Below the pieces are notes generated by a model, which saw nothing but the letters and a program-made list of their open reading frames with translations, had not been told where the DNA came from and ran no database searches. Made by a program: the position numbers and the translations under genes. Of a stretch of DNA of 64,000 nt, positions 34,601-45,900 are shown piece after piece. The stretch comes from Camellia lanceoleosa (taxonomy: Eukaryota; Streptophyta; Magnoliopsida; Ericales; Theaceae): NCBI GenBank assembly GCA_025200525.1, contig CM045767.1:116434021-116498020 (forward strand), given 5' to 3'. The stretch's first letter is position 1, and every line of letters begins with the position of its first letter.

Positions 34601-35400
34601 TAATGGCTGGAGATGGTTGAGCTCTTAGTGGCGAATATTGAAATGTTCACATGGACGCCTTACGACTTGTCTGGCGTCGATCCAAGCTTTATTTGCTACC
34701 AACTCAATGTCTTTCCAGACGCTCGGCCTGTTATTCAAGTAACGCGGAGATCAGCCCTTTATCACACTGAGGTAGTGGCAAAGGAGGTCAAAAAATTTGC
34801 TCGAAGCTAGGGCAATCCAGGAAGTGCACTTCCCTCGGTGGTTTTTAACATGGTCGTGGTACCCAAGAAGAATGAGAAATGGCGAGTATGCGTTGACTAC
34901 AAGATGGTCAACCGAGCTTGCCCTAAAGACAGTTTTCTTTTGCCCAAAATCAACCAGCTGGTAGACCTTACAGCCAGACACAACCGACTCAGTTTCTTAG
35001 ATGTATATCGCGGTTGTCACCAGATCGCCATGCATGAGCCTGACCGGGAGATTACTTCTTTCACAACACCGAGGGGATTGTTCTGCTATAGAGTCATGCC
35101 TTTTGGCTTGAAAAATGTCGAGGCGACCTTCCAGAGAATAGTGACCAAAATGTTCGCCCCACTACTCGGCCGCACAATAGAGGCTTATATCGATGAAATG
35201 GTGGTCAAAAGTAAGCATCAGGCCGACCACTTGACTGACCTGGCAGAGATGTTCGCCATTCTTAAACAACACAAGTTATGCCTGAATGCGTCAAAGTGTG
35301 CCTTCAGCATGGGGTCAGGGAAATTCTTGGGTTTCCTAGTCACCAACCGAGGCATCGAGGCAGACCCCACACAAATCAGAGCCATATAGGAATTGAAACA
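34601..35400 (+). pseudogene. Reverse transcriptase of gypsy element 1
   Basis: RT motifs run in order: [58 protein letters not shown] and [10 protein letters not shown]. The catalytic YIDD is changed to YIDE. A pair of compensating indels scrambles the residues around 34795-34840, just before [16 protein letters not shown] closes the frame at 35387. It cannot work as it stands. Confidence 0.92.
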
Positions 35401-35960
35401 GCCCAACTCGGCAAAGGACGTACAACATCTTACCGGTATGGCAGCCGCACTTAACCGATTTATAAGCCAGTCATCAGATCGTTGTCGCCCTTTCTTTCGA
35501 GCCTTGAAGTCCAAGTTTTCATGGGACGAAGAATGTGACAGAGTCTTGGCCGAGCTAAAAACATATTTGTCTTCCGCCTCACTCTTGATCACACCAAAGC
35601 ACGTCGAAGAACTCTACTTTTACCGTGCGGTACTCGTTCGAGCATAAGGCACCCAACACTTATTGATCTTCTATGTAAGCAAAACCTTGTTCCTGGTGGA
35701 GTCTGGATACTTGCCATTGGAAAAACTTGCTTTGGCGCTAATGATGGCCTCTAGGAAATTGACACACTATTTCCATGCTCACACGGTTGTGGTGCTGACT
35801 GAGTTCCCTTTAAAAGCCTTATTTGAGCGAGCAGACTTCTCCAGCCGAATTCTGAAATGGGCAATCGAGTTGGGGCAATTCGAAGTCAAGTTTTAACCTC
35901 GAACCGGTATCAAAGCCCAAGCATTGGCCGACTTCGTAGCAGAATTCTCGCCTGGAATTC
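35393..35960 (+). pseudogene. First RNase H (gypsy RNH) of element 1
   Basis: Same frame as RT after the TAG. It reads thumb/connection residues (DVQHLTGMAAALNRFISQSS), then the RNase H fold: LFLVESGYLPLEKLALALMM, HYFHAHTVVVLTEFPLKALF and RILKWAIELGQFEVKF, a TAA, then KAQALADFVAEF. Stops at 35645 and 35894 disable it. Confidence 0.85.
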
Positions 35961-36249
35961 ACCCAGTATGCCCGGTGGATCTTATTGGTTCGACCGGGCT
36001 AAAGGAGGTGGGCACGGCGAAAATCGTACATCCTCCCATCCAACTAAACATTGAAGGCGACTCGAAAGTTGCGCGCCCGTCTGTAGACCCATCACTTGAA
36101 GACCCACGCCAGCCTAGCAATGCATCGTTGGATTGGAAATAACCGGGCAGCCCATTAGATCCAACCCAGCATTGTCGAGGGGGGACAAAGGCATGCTTGT
36201 CGCGGAAGTAGTCGAGCAGCCGAGCAATTCTGACCACTTGAATCTCGAA

Positions 36250-36660
36250 ACGTCACAAGACCCCGCAGAATGTTGGAAGCTCTTTGTCGGTGAAATATGG
36301 AAACTATTCGTAGATGGTGTCTTAAACAGGCATGGAGCCGAGCTAGGAATAGTCTTGATCTCTCCGGACAGGCTAACTATTGAACATTCCATCGCGCTCA
36401 GGTTTCCAGCATCAAACAACGAGGTTGAGTACGAAGCACTGCTGGCCGGATTGAAAAGTGCACTCCAATTGCACGCATCCGAGCTGATGGTTTACAGCGA
36501 CTCCCAACTCGTTGTAAACCAAGTATCTGGAGAGTATGAAGCCAAAGATGTCAGAATGGCCAAATACCAATCCTTAGTGAGAGAACACATCAAGAAATTC
36601 CAAGCAATAAAAGTTCAATAAATTGGCTGTGAAGATAATGGCCGAGCAGATGAGTTGGCC
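36250..36660 (+). pseudogene. Second, archaeal-type RNase H (aRNH), Tat-lineage hallmark
   Basis: A different frame from RT (one frameshift near 36130) encodes [60 protein letters not shown] and, after a TAA at 36619, NGRADELAGLA. This second RNase H beside the standard one is diagnostic of the plant Tat/Ogre/Retand group of gypsy elements. The DG, E, SDSQ acid residues are present. Confidence 0.88.
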
Positions 36661-38019
36661 GGCCTAGCTTCTATGGTTAACAAATCAACTCCCAGCCCTC
36701 TCTTGATTGAGTTCCTCCCAAGACCCAACATTGAAGACTTGAAGCAGACGGAAGTATTCTACATCGAGCATGGTCCTTCTTGGATGGACCCCATCATTCT
36801 TTTCCTTAAAGAACGAATCCTGCCGACCGACAAAAAGGAAGCACACAAAGTCCAGGTGAAGTCTGAGCGGTTTTGGCTCTCTCCATCTAGCGTTTTGTAT
36901 AAGAAATCATTCATCGGTCCATACCTCAAGTGTGTTCATCCAAACAGCGTCGATACTTTCCTTTACGAGATCCACGAAGGCATGTGCGGAAGTCACATCG
37001 GAGGGAGATCTTTAGCTTACCGCGATATTTAGCAGGGATATTGGTGGCCGTGCATATAGGAGAATGCACAGAAATATGTTAGAAAATGTGAGAAGTGCCA
37101 GAAGCTCGCCCACCAAATTCACCAGCTGGCTACAGAACTCCTCATCCTCACAAGTCCTTAACCTTTCGCAATGTGGGGGCTTGACATAGTGGGACCACTC
37201 CCTACCGAGCCGGGCAATCATAAGTTCTTTATAGCGGCGACGGACTACTTTACCAAGTGGGTTGAAGCCGAGCTCTAGGCGACAATTAAGGAAAAGGATG
37301 TGAAGAAGTTTATTTGGCAAAATGTGGTAACATGGTTCGGCGTCCCCAAGGCCTTGATCTCCGACAACGACATTCAATTTGATGGACGATTGTTTAGAGG
37401 ATTTTGTGAGGAGCTAAAGATAGAATTCTATAATTCTACCCTAGCCTACCTTTAGTCCAACGGCCAAGTCGAAGCATCAAATAAAACCATTTTGGATGGA
37501 CTGAAGAAGAGATTAGAGAAAGTCAAAGGAAAGTGGGTCGAGGAACTACCAAATGTTTTTTGGGCTTACCGAACAACACCCAGACGCTCGACCGGGGAGA
37601 CATTGTTCGCTTTGGCATATGGTATGGAGGCAGTCATCCCGTTGGAGATCAGTATGCCCACCATCCGCAGCGAAAATTTCGAGCCCGAGTTGAACGCCAA
37701 AGCCATCACCTTAGAATTGGACCTTGCAAAAGAACGCCGAGAAAAGGCCCTGATCCATGTCGCAACATATCAACAAGAACTATCTCGAAAGTATAACAAG
37801 AAGGTTCACCCCAGACCATTCAAAGTTGGGAATTGGGTCTTGAGGAAGGTAATGGGCAACACCTTGGTGCCGGGTGAAGGAAAGCTGAGGGCAAACTGGG
37901 AAGGTCCTTACAAGATCACCGGTCTGGCGAGCAAAGAGGCGTACCATTGGGAAGACTTGGATGGCAAAGCTGTACCACGGCCGTGGAACGCATCCAATTT
38001 AAAGTTGTTTTATTTTTAG
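36655..38019 (+). pseudogene. Integrase of gypsy element 1
   Basis: Frame shared with aRNH. The zinc-binding HHCC module is visible as HEGMCGSHIGG and KCEKCQ. The catalytic core has MWGLDIVGPLP, KALISDNDIQFDG and SNGQVEASNK (the D, D, E triad). The C-terminal part ends GPYKITGLASKEAYHWEDLD and NASNLKLFYF, stopping at 38017. Stops at 37030, 37057, 37159, 37276 and 37453 disable it. It would insert the DNA copy into the chromosome. Confidence 0.9.
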
Positions 38020-38194
38020 TTTCCATTTTTCAGTGTAATTTTTTGAAAGAGGGGCAAACATTCCCTTCGATTTAACAATGTAATTCTTCTTGTCACCTTG
38101 TAATTTCAATTTGAACGTCATAGCAAAGAGTTACTGTACGCAATCAATTTGTTTGATTATGGGGTTGTGCAATGAACAAGGGGCAGCTGCCCCT

Positions 38195-38803
38195 AGTCGA
38201 GATGATTTAGCTCGGCCAATAGAGTTGGTGATCTGTTCAACTCTAGAATTGAAGCTGAGATGATTTAGCTCGGCAACAGAGTTGATGAAGTGCTCAACTT
38301 TGCTTTTTTAACCGAAGTGATATTGCCCGACTAATTGAGTTGGTGATATGTTCAACTCTAGAATTGAAGCCGAGATGATTTAGCTTGGCAACAAAGTTGA
38401 TGAAGTTCTCAACTCTGCTCTTTCAACCGAGGTGATATTGTCCGGCCAATTGAGTTGGTGATCTGTTCAACTCTAGAATTAAAGTCGAGATGATGTAGCT
38501 CAGCAACGGAGTTGATGAAGTTCTCAACTCTGCTCTTTTAATTGAGGAGATTTAGTTCGGCTAATTGAGTTGATGAAGTGCTCAGCTCTGTTCTTTTAAC
38601 CGAGGTGATCCCGCCCAGTCAAATGAGTTGGTGATCTATTCAACTCTAGAATTAAAGCCGAGATGATGTAGCTTGGCAACAAAGTTGATGAAGTGTTCAA
38701 CTCCGCTCTTTTAATTGGGGTGATCTCGCCCGGTCAAATGAGTTAGTGATTTATTCAACTCTAGAATTGAAGCGGGGCTGATTTAGCTCGGCAACAGAGT
38801 TGT
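38195..38803. repeat. 115-bp tandem array between INT and the antisense gene
   Basis: About 5.5 units; GTTGGTGATCTGTTCAACTC recurs at 38224, 38339, 38454, 38627 and 38742 (spacings 115, 115, 173, 115, the third being one unit plus a half unit of 58). Each unit also has GAGATGATTTAGCTCGGCAA and an inner half-repeat GTTGATGAAGTGCTCAACT. Tandem repeats in this position are known in Tat/Retand elements and can seed satellites. Confidence 0.9.
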
Positions 38804-39550
38804 CCAATACGCATTGCACGGTTTCAAGGAAGACAACATACATTGCAAAAATATACGAGATAAGTCGCTAAAAAACCTTCATTAATTAAAAATTTAAGTA
38901 CATAAGGTGGGGCTTATAGCCTGGTTACAAAAATTCAAATAAAAAAGCTGGAGCGCTAACGGCTACGCTAATGGGAAGAGGTTGGCAAACTCGTCCCTAG
39001 CCCCTTCCGTCGCGGCTTCCAGGTTGACCATCGCAACATTTTCTTTGTCGCCGAGCTCCTTCTGGATGGCCTTATCCTCAGCCCTTTCTTCCGCCTCCTC
39101 TTGCAAAGAATTGAAAACTTCATTGGCATAGGGTATCAGATAAGTTAGCAGGAAGGTGGGAGGAGGAGAGGTGAACACCTCAATGTTAGATCCTTGGCCC
39201 AGTTTTTCACAAGTAGTCTTCCAACCGGACTTGAAGTAGATGTCCTTGGTAGCTTCAATTTGTTTGATATAGTTGTCTTTAGCCTCCTTGAAATCGAGAT
39301 TGTTGGCCTCATCCACGGCGCTCTACCTTGCTTGCTTTTCAACATCTAGCTGGGCCTTCAGAGCATCTCTCTCTTGCTCAGCCTTACCGAGCTAGCCAAG
39401 GAGTCTAGCATTGTCAGCATTGGCAATTTCAAGAGAGGCCTTAGCTCGGCTGAGCTCTGCCGAGATATTTTTACCGGCGTTGTTTAGCTCGGTAACCTTG
39501 TGGTGCAGATTGACAATGCGGTCCATGACCATGTGTTGTTTTTGGATGGC

Positions 39551-39627
39551 CTGCAAGATGTAAGAAGGGTGTTAGCCAAAATAAGAAGATTAACCAAGCA
39601 GGGACTTGGTAAGATTTCAAAACGTAC
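39551..39627 (-). other. Intron 2 of the antisense gene
   Basis: Minus-strand GTACGTTTTG..CATCTTGCAG, 77 nt. Removing it joins AVKFMTR to AIQKQHMVMDRIVN in frame and extends the coiled coil. Confidence 0.7.
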
Positions 39628-40280
39628 CCTCGTCATGAATTTGACAGCTGATTTCATGAGCCGGGTGTCAGGAACATGATCGCTCGTGGACACATCGCTC
39701 GGCAGCAACAAAGCCTTTGACAAGTCGAAGGCCAAAAGGTGCTCTTTGTCCCCCTTGACAGACGTTGTTGCCGGGATCTCCTTGCCCCGGTGTTTGAACT
39801 CCGACTTCCATGGTGGAGTCGGCTCGGCTTCCTGCATTGTTTGCTCGGTGCTTAACTCGGCCACAAACTCGGTGGATGGGTCGGTTGACCGAGCACGCTT
39901 GCTAGCTCGACGAGACTCAGCAGGGGGCACAACTGTGGAAGTAAGGGCAATCACGGTCCCCAAAATTTGACCAACGGATGTAGCTGGGGGGATGCTTGGC
40001 AGCTCGGTTAATGTAGCGGTGATTAAATTCTTGATCCGGCTCCTCTTTGCCATCTCTTCTTCCTCGGTTAACCGTATTAGGGGAACGTCTAGTAAGGTTA
40101 GGTCAGGCGAAGGGGAAGGAGCCCGGAGAAAATCTATCACCTTGCTCCTCCGGGGAGCCGAGTAACGATAAGTGAGGACGTAGCCAAGGAGATCATAGCA
40201 ATCCCAGTGCCGGTATCTTAGGACGGCCCTGATTGCCTCTTCATTGGGATACTGGTAGTTGGCTTGCAATTCTTCGATAG

Positions 40281-40352
40281 CTGCAAAAAGGAAGTAATTA
40301 GCTTGGCGCAAACAACATTAACAAAATAGATAAGTTGGGAAGATAGGCTTAC
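40281..40352 (-). other. Intron 1 of the antisense gene
   Basis: Minus-strand GTAAGCCTATC..CTTTTTGCAG, 72 nt. Removing it joins KNFDFS to SIEELQANYQ in frame and removes an unrelated translation. Confidence 0.7.
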
Positions 40353-40715
40353 AAGAAAAATCAAAGTTCTTGCTGATGTACTAACCGGGCACGTCAGCTG
40401 TTTCATAGTTACTGGACACCCAGAAAAAATTATCATCATTCATGTCCTTGTCCAGCGTGCCGGTCACTAAACGTTCCCTGCCTGGTCTTATTTTCAAGTA
40501 ATAGTTGAAGCCATCTTTTGTTTGACCGAGCGTGTATTGAAACAAGATCTCGGCTAGGCCCAGATTTAAACCAAGTCGGTGGTTCAACTCGGCCACCCCG
40601 TTTATGATTCTGAAAGTGTTGGTGGATACTTAAGTGAGAGCTAGTCTGGTACGTCTCAAGAATTCACACATGAGGGGCTGCACCGGGAAGCGCAACCCTC
40701 CATCGACTATGCTTA

Positions 40716-40944
40716 GGCCTCGTTTGGGAAGTATCATTTTTAGCCAAAAAGCCAAAAAGTTACCTTTTTAGCCAAAAAGCCAACAACCCATACCAAAAAG
40801 TCAAAGATTCTCTTTTCTCTCTACTTTTTGCACATCTTTTCGTAAAAAGCCAAAAAGTCATCCCAAACATACTAGTTTTTTTGAGTGACTATTTTAGCCA
40901 AATAGCCAAAAAGTTACTAAATTAGCCTGTTCCCAAACGAGGCC
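40716..40944. mobile_element. MITE inserted in the antisense gene
   Basis: Perfect ends GGCCTCGTTTGGGA and TCCCAAACGAGGCC with TTA on both sides (40713-40715, 40945-40947). The interior repeats AGCCAAAAAGCCAAAAAGT and its inverse. Length 229 bp, PIF/Harbinger-type target. It interrupts the exon between HYIS-type residues and SIVDGGLRF. Confidence 0.88.
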
Positions 40945-41846
40945 TTAATATAGTGAAGGGGCAAGACTTTAATCTGCCTCATGAATTTATGCCCTCTTCA
41001 TCGAGCTCCAAGTGTACATCGGCGGGGACACCGTACTCCTCGCAGAACACGGCCAGGGCGCCTGGCGTGTCTACAAGGAAACGATAACGCCTCATGGAGG
41101 ACCAGCTTGTTTAGTTCGGCAAAATTGGTTTGATTAAGTTTTGCAAGGTGGTTGCTCGGTCTTTGAGAGCCCGTGTAGGGTGTCTGGTCCCCTAGGACTC
41201 TACAGTGAAAAACCAAGTGTGAGTGATAGCGCGGGCGCTCAAACGAGCTCGATCTCAACTTGGTCACTTGTGCTCGGTTGCTTGAGCAGACCGGATATTA
41301 GCCCGGTCGAGCGGCTCTGCGTGTTTAAATATGCCGATTTTGCCTCCAGGATTTACAAACAGGAGACTTGCTCGGTCAAGGTGTAATTTTGGATCAAACG
41401 GTGATTTCTAACCTAGTCAGTTCCAGATTCACACTTGTTCATCGCAGAAGATGATGAATAGTGTGGACGGAAAAAGGGGAAAAACAGTTTTTAAGATCAC
41501 ACCCTAGACTAACTCCATTTGGAGCCTAAGGTCTGCTATCATTGTGTTTTCATCTAAGGATGATGAATTTAAAGACGTGACAAGCCCAAAAAACATGAAA
41601 AATAATATGAATGAGAAAGGAAATTCGAAGAACTTATGAGTTTGGGAGTAAGGAGCGATAGAAGAGGTGCTCTGACACGTCGATGGTGAGACCAAATCCA
41701 CCAGAGAGGTGCTTTGATGTAGGCAAGAGATGTAGAGGCAAGAAATGCAGAAAATGAGGATGGTTGCTCTGTGGCTCTGGGTTGTTGGATCGTCGAAGTA
41801 AAAGGGTGAACAGAGAAGGGAGAGATACGAATGGGCAAACGATGTA

Positions 41847-41856
41847 TGTATAAAGG
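41847..41856 (-). promoter_or_regulatory. Candidate TATA box of the antisense gene
   Basis: On the minus strand CTTTATACATA lies about 800 bases upstream of the first recognised antisense-coding block, in the 720-bp stretch between that block and the 3' LTR. Position and orientation fit a promoter, but there is no direct proof. Confidence 0.3.
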
Positions 41857-42127
41857 GAGAAGATGCGCCAAAATTTGAAACTAAGAAGACGGCGTGGGGT
41901 AGCTGGGTTGGCGGCACAAGGCCAATGAGCAAATGACATGTGTCTGTGATAAGACCGGCGTCAGTACTGAAGAGTCAGGAAAGTCGAAACATTGACTGGC
42001 AAGTGATGGAGCCAAGCAAGGAAGTTAGCACAGTGAGTGAGTCGGGGATGCCAATTGAGCAGATTAGTGGTCTCGGCCACAGAAGGTAATCCCGGTCACG
42101 TTGGTGCGGATGAAATCATGGGGCAAT

Positions 42128-42732
42128 TGAGAGGGAGTTTTTTCCAGTCCAGTCAAAGCAGTCTTAGATCATTAGCCCGGTTAACCATATTCGCTTCGCC
42201 GAGCTAGACTGGTGTAGCCTTCCACAAATCAGTTCGACCGGGTAGTATCTAGGTCAGAACTAAGAAGGTCGACTAAGCCGCAGCGGGATCCTCCAGTTAA
42301 ACCGGGTGAATATCACGATCGTGATGTGGTCTCGGTGTGATGGCAAGGAGCTGTGCTATCCGTTCGCGCTAAAACCGTTTGGTAGTTTTGTTAGATGGTG
42401 TTTAGCTGTATTTACGTTAACACTTGGGAAAATGGGAGAGAAATGCAGGTCCACGCGTCTAAAAGTGAATGGGCGCAGAGGCGCATGCAGAAGGTATATA
42501 AACGGTACTACGCCCCCATACTCAGGTTTGGAAGATCTTATGATCACAACTCACCTACCATTTCATCTCTTTTCCTTTTTCACTCTCCCTGTGTGCTAAC
42601 TTGACCGTCGGAGGGTTTTCCGGCAGTACACCATCGGGTATCTCACCGTCATTATGTTCTCAAGACTATCGAAGTGAAGTGCAGCTTGGACACAAGGAGT
42701 ACGGACAGCGACGAATATTTGCACCCCGTACA
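42128..42732 (+). mobile_element. Shared gypsy LTR: 3' LTR of element 1 and 5' LTR of partial element 2
   Basis: Starts TGAGAGGGAG and ends ACCCCGTACA, 605 bp. The TATA box is at 42494-42503. It is directly followed by a primer binding site and gag start rather than by host DNA, giving an LTR-internal-LTR-internal chain. Confidence 0.85.
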
Positions 42733-42751
42733 ATTGGCGCTGTCTGTGGGA
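42733..42751 (+). other. Primer binding site of partial gypsy element 2
   Basis: ATTGGCGCTGTCTGTGGGA follows the LTR end directly, as in element 1. Confidence 0.7.
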
Positions 42752-42799
42752 AGACTTTGACAGACAACTTTGTCCTCCAAGCTCATCCGATCATCCTTT

Positions 42800-42980
42800 A
42801 TGGCGAACAACGACAATATTCCGTTGTTCGCCATCGACGGCATCACTCCGGAGTCCATTTGAAGAAGAGATGGTCTTCCTGCTATCCCTACCATGGTCGG
42901 TGCGAGACCAGACGCCCTGAACGTCCCGGAGGATGACTCTGCTCGTTCGCTTATGGTCTACTACAGCTCGGACTCAAATT
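42800..42980 (+). pseudogene. gag start of partial gypsy element 2 (left piece)
   Basis: From ATG 42800 the frame reads MANNDNIPLFAIDGITPES, a TGA, then RRDGLPAIPTMV and VPEDDSARSLMVYYSSDS. It includes about 90 bases absent from element 1, so the two gags are from different lines of the family. A 3.7-kb insertion cuts it at 42981. The piece after the insertion is 46650-46731. Confidence 0.8.
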
Positions 42981-45900
42981 TGTCACGGTTCTAAATCTGA
43001 ACCAAAGAGTCCAAATCCGGCAAATCATTTTGAGAAAACAGATTTTTGAAAGAAGTGCCAAACATGGACTGCTTTGCCAGATACAGAGTCGCCACCTAAA
43101 TATTTTTTAATGGGGGAATTTAGGAAACCCTGACTCGGTGCCAAAGGCCACGTGTCCGTCATCACCAAAGTTGCCTCGACTCGGGAACTTGGGTACGATT
43201 GGGGAAGGTCAGCTATAAGCACCCCCTCTTGCCCGATTCGAAGATCGGCCTTTACTAATTGTGATATCCGTTTTTGAAAACATTACGTGTTCTTATTCTG
43301 ATTATTAGCCTAGAATTACTATGTTATGTGCACAGCAAACAAGTATAGACCAAATCGCCTAAATTGGAACTAAACATTGCATATCCGTTTGTTTGGAAAA
43401 CGCTTTGGAATTTGCTACTTGCAAGTAGGCTAAAATATGGATTTCAACAAGTTGTCCCAACTTATACAATCCAACCTTCACCTATAGACATTCAGGCAGT
43501 TATATCAAATAAGCATCTAGCCTCATGGTAATTATGTTATCATGTTAACATTCACACTCATGTAAGATGCTAAAGCATAAAAAGTTCACCTAGTACTCCA
43601 AGCCAAAAAAGGTAAACTAATTAGTAATCAATGCATGACCCTAGTTCATGTTAAGATGGCTAATGCAACGCATACGGAATGTCACTAGAGTAGGCTCAGC
43701 TAGTCTATAAAAGACATGTGAAAATGCACAAGTAGCATGAATTCAAGTTAGATTTGAAATGCTTGTGCAGTTAGCATGACGTGCCGAGCCCGGTGCATGC
43801 AAGACAAATGTATGGGCGCACGCATGCATAGCATAAGGTATGCTGATGTAAATATGCCCTAATACTAACCATCAAAGCAGGTAAGTAAAAGGGAGAAAGA
43901 AGTGGGGGTTGGAAAACATGCACACACGTACCCACACTTATTACAAATACGCCCTCACTCGGAGGGACCAAAAGAATAATACAATTTAACTAACTGACAA
44001 GCTAATTAAATATTACAGACCATTAAATTAATTAAGTAAATTAATTAATCTAAGGAAGCAGTAAACAGCAGCCTCAGCAGAGGGCTCAATGCATGTGCAT
44101 TCGGTTCCACCCGGAAATCCACTGCCATGCTCAAGATGCCTTTGTTTTCCTTACTCTATTCCCCTGATGACTGCCAAAGTCTCAGGGTTTGCTCTTTGGA
44201 TACTAAGGAACACCACCGGCTGAAGGAGAACACCACCGGCCATATAGAATGGTCACCGGCCACAAATTTGATCCATTGGCCAACAATGATGGCTGGTCGG
44301 CACTGAAGATAGCCGGCCGGCCAAATCTTCTTGTAAAATCTATGTTTAACACCAGCAGAGGGTAAGACTTGGCATGGTAATGCATTTCAAGCAATGTATG
44401 CACCAATCACATCCCTTATCATATTTATGACTCAAAGGGACATGGTTCTCGATTCTCGGACCACCAATCGCGCATTTCAATGCGTGATGGCCCAAGAGAC
44501 CAAGCATGCAACTTCAATTTCAAATGAAATGCAAACCAAATAAGCACACAAAAAGGCCTAACCTCTATCATACTCACTTCAAGAGGTCTAGCATGCATGC
44601 TCATGCAATGCAATCCTAAGCATGTCAACTAGTATGCAACATGGACAATGCAAGGAGGCATACAAAGCATACAACAAGCAAGGGGATGGACTTAAACTAA
44701 ATTAGGCAGCCCTCAAACAAGCCTAAAACAGTGACCAAGATGCTATGTAAGTGAGGTCCAACACACAAACATGTATGAAAACATGGACCAACATTCAAGC
44801 ATAGAGAGCAACTTCTAAGCACACTTAAGAAGATGCAAACATGGACAATTAGCATGCAATGGAAAGCTCTGAAATCATGCTAAAATGGTGCCAAACCAAA
44901 TGAACAAGACAAGTATGGCATGCAATTAGAGGTCCAAAACATGGAGCAAGCCAAGAAGACTTAAACCATGACTAAGTCAACCAAGCCTCACAAGGCCAAG
45001 GGGACTTAAAATAGGTTCAAGGCAGACCTAGACAATACCAAAGGAGCACCTAGATGGCATCTAAGTGACTCAAATCTTAAAGTATGTATAATTGCCCAAA
45101 ACATAGAGCATACAACACAAGCTTCCAAGGTATCAAAGAGGCATTAAAGGCAAGCATACAGGCATGTTAAATGGACTGAAATGACATGTTAAATGGTTCC
45201 AAACCACTGAAATGATGTAAGCAATGCATGCTACACACTCATATACTTGAGGCTACAAGCTAGCAATGCAAAGGAGCTATGCAATACATGTTATGATCGA
45301 CCAAAACAGCCAAGGACAGACCTTAAACATGGCAAAATAAACATAAAGGCTTCACAAAGCTAGGCCTAAACATGCTTGAATAAGGACTCAAAACATAAGA
45401 CATGTTAAGGCTAAAACAAGGCATTACAAGGCATGCATGCTAAGCAAGCATGGTGTACCAAAACCAACTAAAAACAGAGGCATATTATGACATAATAAGC
45501 ATGAAAATCAGCTAAGGCATGGCCAACACACACTTAAATATGGTGCTCTCTCAAAAGGCAAAAATGGTCCTTTTCAAGAACAACAAGGAGAGAGGGTGAC
45601 CCTCTCCTTCCTAGGACCTCAAGGCACCATTCTCACCTCTGAAATCCCTCAAGATTTCAGTGGTGAGGAGGCCCAAACTCAATGGTCCCGGAGCTCACTC
45701 AAAATGACACAAAATGGAGCCTTACATGGCTTAAGAGGGGTCAAACAACCCCAAAGCTTAAAGCAACCTTAACCAACTATTTAGAGCACTAAAAAACAGA
45801 ACTTTTATATGTTATACACAAAGCTCAAAAATAGTTGCAAGGTAGGTAAAAAGAGTGTGCAAAAATGGGGAATAAAGGGACACGCTTGTTACCCTTGAAG

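Larger units (their letters stand above)
38963..41590 (-). pseudogene. Antisense spliced gene (aORF) of the Tat element
   Basis: Minus-strand gene between INT and the 3' LTR. It resembles the Transposase_28 / putative gypsy-type transposon proteins seen in Tat elements. Parts in order: an upstream exon with VFCEEYGVPADVHLELDEEG (41060-40990), broken by a MITE; VDGGLRFPVQPLMCEFLRR and LGLAEILFQYTLGQTKDGFN; an intron at 40352-40281 (72 nt, GT..AG); IEELQANYQYPNEEAIRAVL; an intron at 39627-39551 (77 nt, GT..AG); then a charged coiled coil (LHHKVTELNN, LGKAEQERDALKAQLDVEKQ) to the stop at 38963. Both splices keep the frame exactly. TAG/TAA stops (in ADVPG..YIS, LALT..VST, LLG..LGK and KQAR..SAV) and a frameshift before the MITE make it dead. 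The N-terminal start is not settled. Function is unknown. Confidence 0.75.

Noticed and set aside
41504..41939. Three overlapping minus-strand frames of 100-142 codons
   Set aside because: They lie upstream of the recognised antisense-gene exons and may be its leader. The translations have no conserved features, so I do not call a separate gene.
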